NCBI GenBank assembly: GCA_037074765.1
Contig: JBAMDO010000351.1
Location: 1-35,287 of the forward strand
Length of the DNA: 35,287 nt
Origin: Mansonella perstans
Taxonomy: Eukaryota; Nematoda; Chromadorea; Rhabditida; Onchocercidae
Direction of reading: 5' to 3'
In this document: one piece after another, positions 30,781 through 35,287 of the stretch
Numbering within the stretch: the first letter of the stretch is position 1
Layout of the letters: each line of letters opens with the position of its first letter
Notes under the pieces: model-generated
Databases searched by the model: none
What the model saw: the letters and a program-made list of their open reading frames with translations, nothing else
Told to the model about the DNA's origin: nothing
Position numbers and translations under genes: made by a program

Positions 30781-32032
30781 AGAAGTGTAGAAATAGTAGT
30801 AGAAATCATTTGATTACATTTGATTAACTGTGAAATGGAATAAAAGATAAGAAAATTTAAACGATGGTTTAAGATTAGAGACTAGTTCAAATTAATAATA
30901 TTCACCAGTAGCTTAGATTTGGAAAAGAGAAAAAGAAAAATTAACTTCCGGATAATTCCCTTCAATCCTTCTAAGAAATGAATCTTTTTGAAAGAGGAAA
31001 ATTTTTACAACGGAAAAGAAAAGAAGCAGTAATAAGGAGGATAAATAAGTTTAACTAAGAGCTAAACTAATGCTCGATTTGAAGATTAGACTGACCACTA
31101 ATGCCTTGTCTTTAAACAAACAAAAAGCAATCGTTGTCCATTTATTTGTCCATTTCTTCATCATTTTATCCATCCATTCGTCATCTATTCCTCCTTCATC
31201 TGTCCATTTCTTCATCCGACTGCCTGTCTCAAATAGCGGTAGTAGTAGTATGATGGTGATAGTAGTGTATCGGTGGTGATGCGATAGCGCCGATATTAGC
31301 AGTTAGTGTTTGCAATGATTTCAAAAATCATATTGAGATGATGTGAATTGAAAGGCAGAAAAAAGAGAAAAAATAAAACATTAAAATTGAACAGAAGTCT
31401 TATGGGGCTAACCCATATCAATGGCCAATCTTTTTATCAGCGGTTGTTAAGGATCTTATTTCTATCCATATAACCAACAATCATTTAACATTAAAATATT
31501 TTTTTGCTAATAAAGATCTCCTTCTTTACTCTGATGATCTGTTGAATTGTTTAATTATTCCACATAATCTCCAAATATCCATCTACATATTAATTAGAGC
31601 GAAGCTCATTGTTTCTTTGAATTTAGATCCTCCAAAAATTTAAACTTTGAATCGCTATTAGTTTTAAATTATAACAATAACAAATTAGCTATTTAGCTGA
31701 AAATAGTAGTAATAGTAGCTGTAAACTTCAACGTAACTAAAAGCAAAATGATATACGATAACATATGGTTTCGATATTACGTATCATCATTGCATCTTGC
31801 TATGATCTGACGATCATCATGACTTTTTATAAGGTAAGAGAAGAATCAAATTAAACTAAATAATTGTACGAAAGAAATCAGCTCTTATTTATGGTAGCAT
31901 CATCCGATTACTTTTTTGTTTGAAGGATTTATGCCTAAAACGATACAACTGTGATATAGCATCACAGGATCAGCTATGAACAGTACTACTTATGATGCTC
32001 ATTCCGGAATGATACTCTACAAATACAGTATA

Positions 32033-32080
32033 TTTGATTGATATGATACAATATACAAATACAGTATTATATCAATCAAA
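32033..32080. repeat. inverted repeat TTTGATTGATAT / ATATCAATCAAA
   Basis: A perfect 12-bp inverted pair at 32033-32044 and 32069-32080, separated by 24 bases. The direct repeat ACAAATACAGTAT occurs just before the left arm (32019) and again between the arms (32055). The arrangement suggests a local duplication with inversion, or the edge of a small element. Confidence 0.7.
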
Positions 32081-33656
32081 AACCGAAGTGATTCTTTTTT
32101 CGCAATGCAATAACTTAGTCGAAAAATGTTACTTTCAATCAAACACATAGTATATCTATCGATCACTTTAAATATGGAAATTGATGATTATCACACTTCA
32201 TTTTCTGATCAGCAGGAATAAGATTAACTACAACGATGGCAATTCGCAACAAAGATCATGAATCAAGTTGTAGCCACTGCATTTAAAAGCGAAGCGTAAA
32301 ATAAAATGTCATGCTATTGTTACTACTACTGATGCTTTTTTACGGACACTTCCTTGTTGTGGGCAAAAAGCTTACGCATTCATGTGAGTGATTGATGATT
32401 GATGACTACGTTGGAAGATAACACATGCCTTTGGTAAAGTCTTCCATGCTAGATCCTAACTGAAGAGTCAAATAAAATGTTCGCAGTAGAAGGCTCGTTA
32501 GTCTTCGGTCAATCATCGTGGACGAAGGACAACTCTAACATCGAACTCGGATAGATGCGTTTAGCTTCATGTAAACTCATGCATCTATGATAATGCTCTA
32601 ATCAAAATCTACCCGTTATCGTCAAGCTTATCTTTGTAAATGAACCTTAGCAGTAAAGGTTATGGCTAGTTTTCTTGCACGCTGCATCTCATCCAAATAA
32701 TCCACTGCGCAGGTTTGAAGAATTTATTCACTTGAAGAATTTACTCATTTGTAAAGCTTTAAAAGCGAGAGACGAAACGGTAAGGTCTGGGAATGATAGT
32801 TCTGGTTTCGGATATATCCTGAATGACTAAGCAGCCTTTTTCACGGAGAGCATTGTCTGCTCTAAAACAGAAGCCTACTTGTTATGAGGTAACAACTTGG
32901 GCCAAATAAAATATGACTATATACATCCTCAAAATGCTTCCCAATAATCAATGGTGTGAAACATAGTTACATTCTTACACCCACAATTTTCTTTAACATG
33001 ATATTCCATAGAGGCATGGTAGTAAAAACATGGATGATGAAAACATTTGCGAATGAAAGCTTTTGAAGCCTAACGTAATTGAGGGTCCATGAAATAAGAC
33101 CTAAATTACTTTGTTGCCAGCGAATTGCACTTAGCAGACAATATCGACCTCGTTGCTCACATAGCTGTTCTGTAGCCATTAACATCATACTTCATGGAAT
33201 CTAGCCAAGCTTTTTAAGCTGTAAATCAGCCTGAGGAAGACAGCAGACCTTTCCATCAACCTGTTCCACAAAAAGAATACTATTGTTCAGTACAATACTG
33301 TAAGAAACTAAAAGCTTAAATTAATCAAGCTGTTCAACTATATTCTTACGAGCATCATCTCAGAATCTTCGATCCTGATTACGCCACTAATGTGTTAATC
33401 CTTTAATCAACGATTATCAGCATTAAAGTTATGTCGCGAACGAAAAAGTTATGCTAGGCAGAGTATGTCTTCCAGGATTCGAAGGACTACAGTCTTCCTA
33501 CAATCCGAAGATTGTTGAACTTTTCTACGGCTACTGCATGCTAGAATTTCGAGAGGGAGCTTATGATCACGTGCATGTAAATATGAATGTAAGTCATTTC
33601 TTCATGTTGACTTTTCACTAACGGTTATATGCTAATATTACTGGTAATGCTTAAGA

Positions 33657-33828
33657 TGATTCAGATCTGATCAAGTACTGTTGCTAGCAATGGTGCAAAT
33701 GTAGTAATGATGAAAATCAGTGATTCAGATCAGGTGCTGCTACTGTTAGCAATGGTGCAAATGAATGATTCAGATCGGATCAGATGCTGCTGCTGCTGCT
33801 GGCGATAATGATAGAATGATTCATACAG
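33657..33828 (+). repeat. degenerate tandem repeat, TGATTCAGAT unit with CTGCTG expansion
   Basis: Units begin TGATTCAGATC at 33657, 33721 and 33766, with a partial TGATTCA at 33817. The first two share GTTAGCAATGGTGCAAATG or a close variant (TTGCTAGCAATGGTGC). The third carries a (CTG)n expansion. Lengths are about 64, 45 and 51 bases. Confidence 0.8.
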
Positions 33829-33905
33829 TGTGTTGCAAATCATTGATGATTGTATCTATTGGTAGTAGCTGGGACAGTTCAGGTGACAAGGATTAAATTA
33901 GTAAT

Positions 33906-34234
33906 AATTTGTATGTGTAAAATGCATTCACAATAAATTATAGTATTAACAAGTTAATGAGTAACTAACTGTAAAGCAGATGTTCAAAAAAATGTCAAAA
34001 AAAATGGAATTTCCAAAACGAGTGATAAATAAGAATAAATCCTACCCATGAGAATTTATTTCATCTTTTACATTTAAAAATTTTTGACAAGTTTGATATG
34101 GAAAAGATTTCCTTGCAACTTCCTTGTTACATTGAAATTATGCAAATTAGCAAAAATTTTATCAGTAAAAATTTGTATGTGTAAAATGCAATTCACAGTA
34201 AATTATAGTACTAATAAGTTATAAGAGTAACTAA
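33906..34234 (+). repeat. pair of 63-65-bp direct repeats about 264 bp apart
   Basis: AATTTGTATGTGTAAAATGCA begins near-identical segments at 33906-33968 and 34170-34234. They differ by about four substitutions and two single-base indels and end in GAGTAACTAA. They may be the terminal repeats of a small element of about 330 bases, or a segmental duplication. No ORF lies between them. Confidence 0.75.
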
Positions 34235-35104
34235 ATAGAATTAAAAATATCAATTAGATGTTAATTAATTATGCAGTACTTCATGTGAAATTAATGCAGT
34301 TATGATGAAAAAATTCATTTCAGAGTAGCAAAAATCTTTTCGAAAAAAAAAGAACTGTCCCTAACAGAAATGTTATATGTTGTTGGAAATCGGAAATGTC
34401 ACATGTTGAACCAATGTTTATTTGTTGATTTCATTAATTCTTTCCTTTCATCCTTTTAATTTGAATCAATGATTTCCAAAAATTTTTTTTTCTGACCAAT
34501 GACTACTTGAAGATTTTTATTTGCTAACAAAAACCAAAAGGCTTAAAAACAATTTTAAAGTATAAAAACAAATTTAGGAAAGGTTCTGTTTTTTCACTTT
34601 TTACGTTATCTTCTTGTGATCCATATTTTTTAGTTCTCGAGGAATATCGATTGGGAATCATTGATTCAAATAAAGCGTTATATTAACATTCGATTTGCAA
34701 TTTAATGATAGCTGTACTAAAAGTATAAGCTAAAATAGCCAATGTCAGATGTGATGTAATTCTGCCGTAATTCTGCTATGGGCAAATGTTGATGGAATCG
34801 TTAGCAACACCAATTAAAATTCGTTGATAGATGAACGACGGAAATGCAATGGCAGAAAAGGATTGATTAATGTCACTCATTGTTGGACATAACATGTTCA
34901 TTTAAAATTTCAATTAATTTTTCAAATAGACAACCTATTGTTGAATGTGCAAATTACACCAATTAGATATGTAAATTAATAAAGTATTACATCACATTCG
35001 TTGTAGAACTAAAACTTTCTAGTCATTCAAATATTGCATAATTGAGATATATAAATTATTTAAATTACTTTTGTAAATTAGTTAAAGTGCTTTCGCGTAA
35101 AAGT
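34235..35104. other. non-coding stretch left of the 5S gene
   Basis: AT-rich DNA without recognisable exon, RNA gene or repeat array. No spliced-leader RNA sequence (GGTTTAATTACCCAAG core) was found on either strand, although SL genes sit next to 5S genes in many nematodes. Confidence 0.6.
35099..35102 (-). terminator. Pol III T4 terminator of the 5S gene
   Basis: On the minus strand TTTT follows the 5S 3' end after two bases (AGAGA-AC-TTTT), the minimal RNA polymerase III termination signal. Confidence 0.6.
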
Positions 35105-35224
35105 TCTCTATAACAGCTGGGATTCCCAAGCCGTCGCCGATCCAAGTACTAACAAGGCCCAACGTTGCTTAACTTGACAGATCGGACGAGATGTCGTGCT
35201 TTCAACGTGGTATGGTCGTAGAGA
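35105..35224 (-). rRNA. 5S ribosomal RNA gene (possibly a diverged copy)
   Basis: Read on the minus strand, 120 bases match nematode 5S rRNA: TCTCTACGACCATACCACGT at the 5' end, CGTCCGATCTGTCAAGTTAA and AGTTAAGCAACGTTGGGCC (internal box A region), GTTAGTACTTGGATCGG, then GACGGCTTGGGAATCCC (box C region) and a 3' end TGTTATAGAGA. The ends pair as helix I over ten positions, with one C-A mismatch where a C-G pair is expected. A T4 terminator follows. 5S rRNA is part of the large ribosomal subunit and is transcribed by RNA polymerase III from this internal promoter. A few differences from the usual conserved positions leave open a pseudogene or variant copy. Confidence 0.88.
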
Positions 35225-35287
35225 CAAGATAAAACAGTAATACATACATTAATAAATTCCCATCATTGTATCGACCCTTTGTTGTCC

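Larger units (their letters stand above)
22630..31739. other. gene-poor region upstream of zyg-8
   Basis: Reading both strands, I found no exon with family resemblance and no consistent splice-linked ORF chain. The content is AT-rich DNA with homopolymers, an AT satellite, trinucleotide and CA repeats, one GC-richer island (about 26000-26103) and one short acidic ORF (29429-29587). ORFs such as 27722-27904 and 27907-28122 have AT-rich codon content typical of chance frames and no recognisable motif. Confidence 0.6.
31740..33970. pseudogene. homopolymer-poor block with broken coding-like fragments, unidentified
   Basis: For about 2.2 kb there is no A or T run longer than six and GC content is visibly higher, unlike the rest of the window. 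Fragments look coding but are interrupted. On the plus strand: a signal-peptide-like ATG at 32312 (MLLLLLLMLFYGHFLVVGKK) running into a GTGAGT donor-like site at 32384; MFAVEGSLVFGQSSW near 32477; an open segment at 33229-33318; and one at 33427-33615 (LPGFEGLQSSYNPKIVELFY, CMLEFREGAYDHVH). On the minus strand: 32929-33069, Cys/His-rich (CFHHPCFYYHASMEYH, CGCKNV), overlapped by a 73-codon frame at 32967-33188. No chain with consistent phases could be built and no family is recognised. A decayed gene or transposable element is likeliest. Confidence 0.3.

Noticed and set aside
31740..33970. Block considered as a Wolbachia-derived insertion
   Set aside because: Filarial genomes often carry such transfers, but no recognisable bacterial protein fragment was seen, so it is left unidentified rather than called as a transfer.

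Overview
The window looks like nuclear DNA from a parasitic nematode, most likely a filarial (onchocercid) worm. It is strongly AT-rich with many A/T homopolymers. Its genes are cut into many short exons by GT-AG introns of roughly 70 to 640 bases, mostly with TTTCAG-type acceptors. The protein families match nematode orthologues, and a 5S rRNA gene of nematode type lies near the right end. Filarial placement is inference from intron size and base composition; no species-diagnostic sequence was seen.

Two protein-coding genes could be rebuilt exon by exon, both on the minus strand. At 1818-9278, a 17-exon gene encodes a 784-residue beta-catenin-like armadillo protein with a Gln/His/Ser-rich N-terminus. 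At 15979-22579, a 17-exon gene encodes a 745-residue doublecortin-domain kinase (DCLK family, C. elegans ZYG-8): two DCX microtubule-binding domains followed by a complete Ser/Thr kinase domain. In both models every intron phase agrees and the summed coding length is a multiple of three. The 6.7 kb between them is the 5' flank of the beta-catenin gene. It holds decayed minisatellites, a polypurine island of about 400 bases and a dense cluster of TGGTCA nuclear-receptor-type half-sites. Beta-catenin signals in Wnt pathways or adhesion, and ZYG-8 stabilises spindle microtubules; nothing shows that the neighbours are co-regulated.

From 22.6 kb to 35.1 kb no convincing protein gene was found. The stretch holds a 300-base AT-dinucleotide satellite, simple repeats, a GC-richer hairpin island at 26.0 kb, one short acidic ORF at 29.4 kb and several degenerate direct repeats. 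A block of about 2.2 kb (31.74-33.97 kb) lacks the homopolymer runs seen everywhere else and carries broken, coding-looking fragments on both strands. It may be a decayed gene or transposable element and is the least explained part of the window. A 120-nt 5S rRNA gene or slightly diverged copy lies on the minus strand at 35105-35224.

No complete novel system was found. The items most worth a second look are the half-site cluster, the homopolymer-poor block, the loss of a beta-catenin charged-button lysine, a possible 30-nt cassette exon in zyg-8, and the solitary 5S copy.
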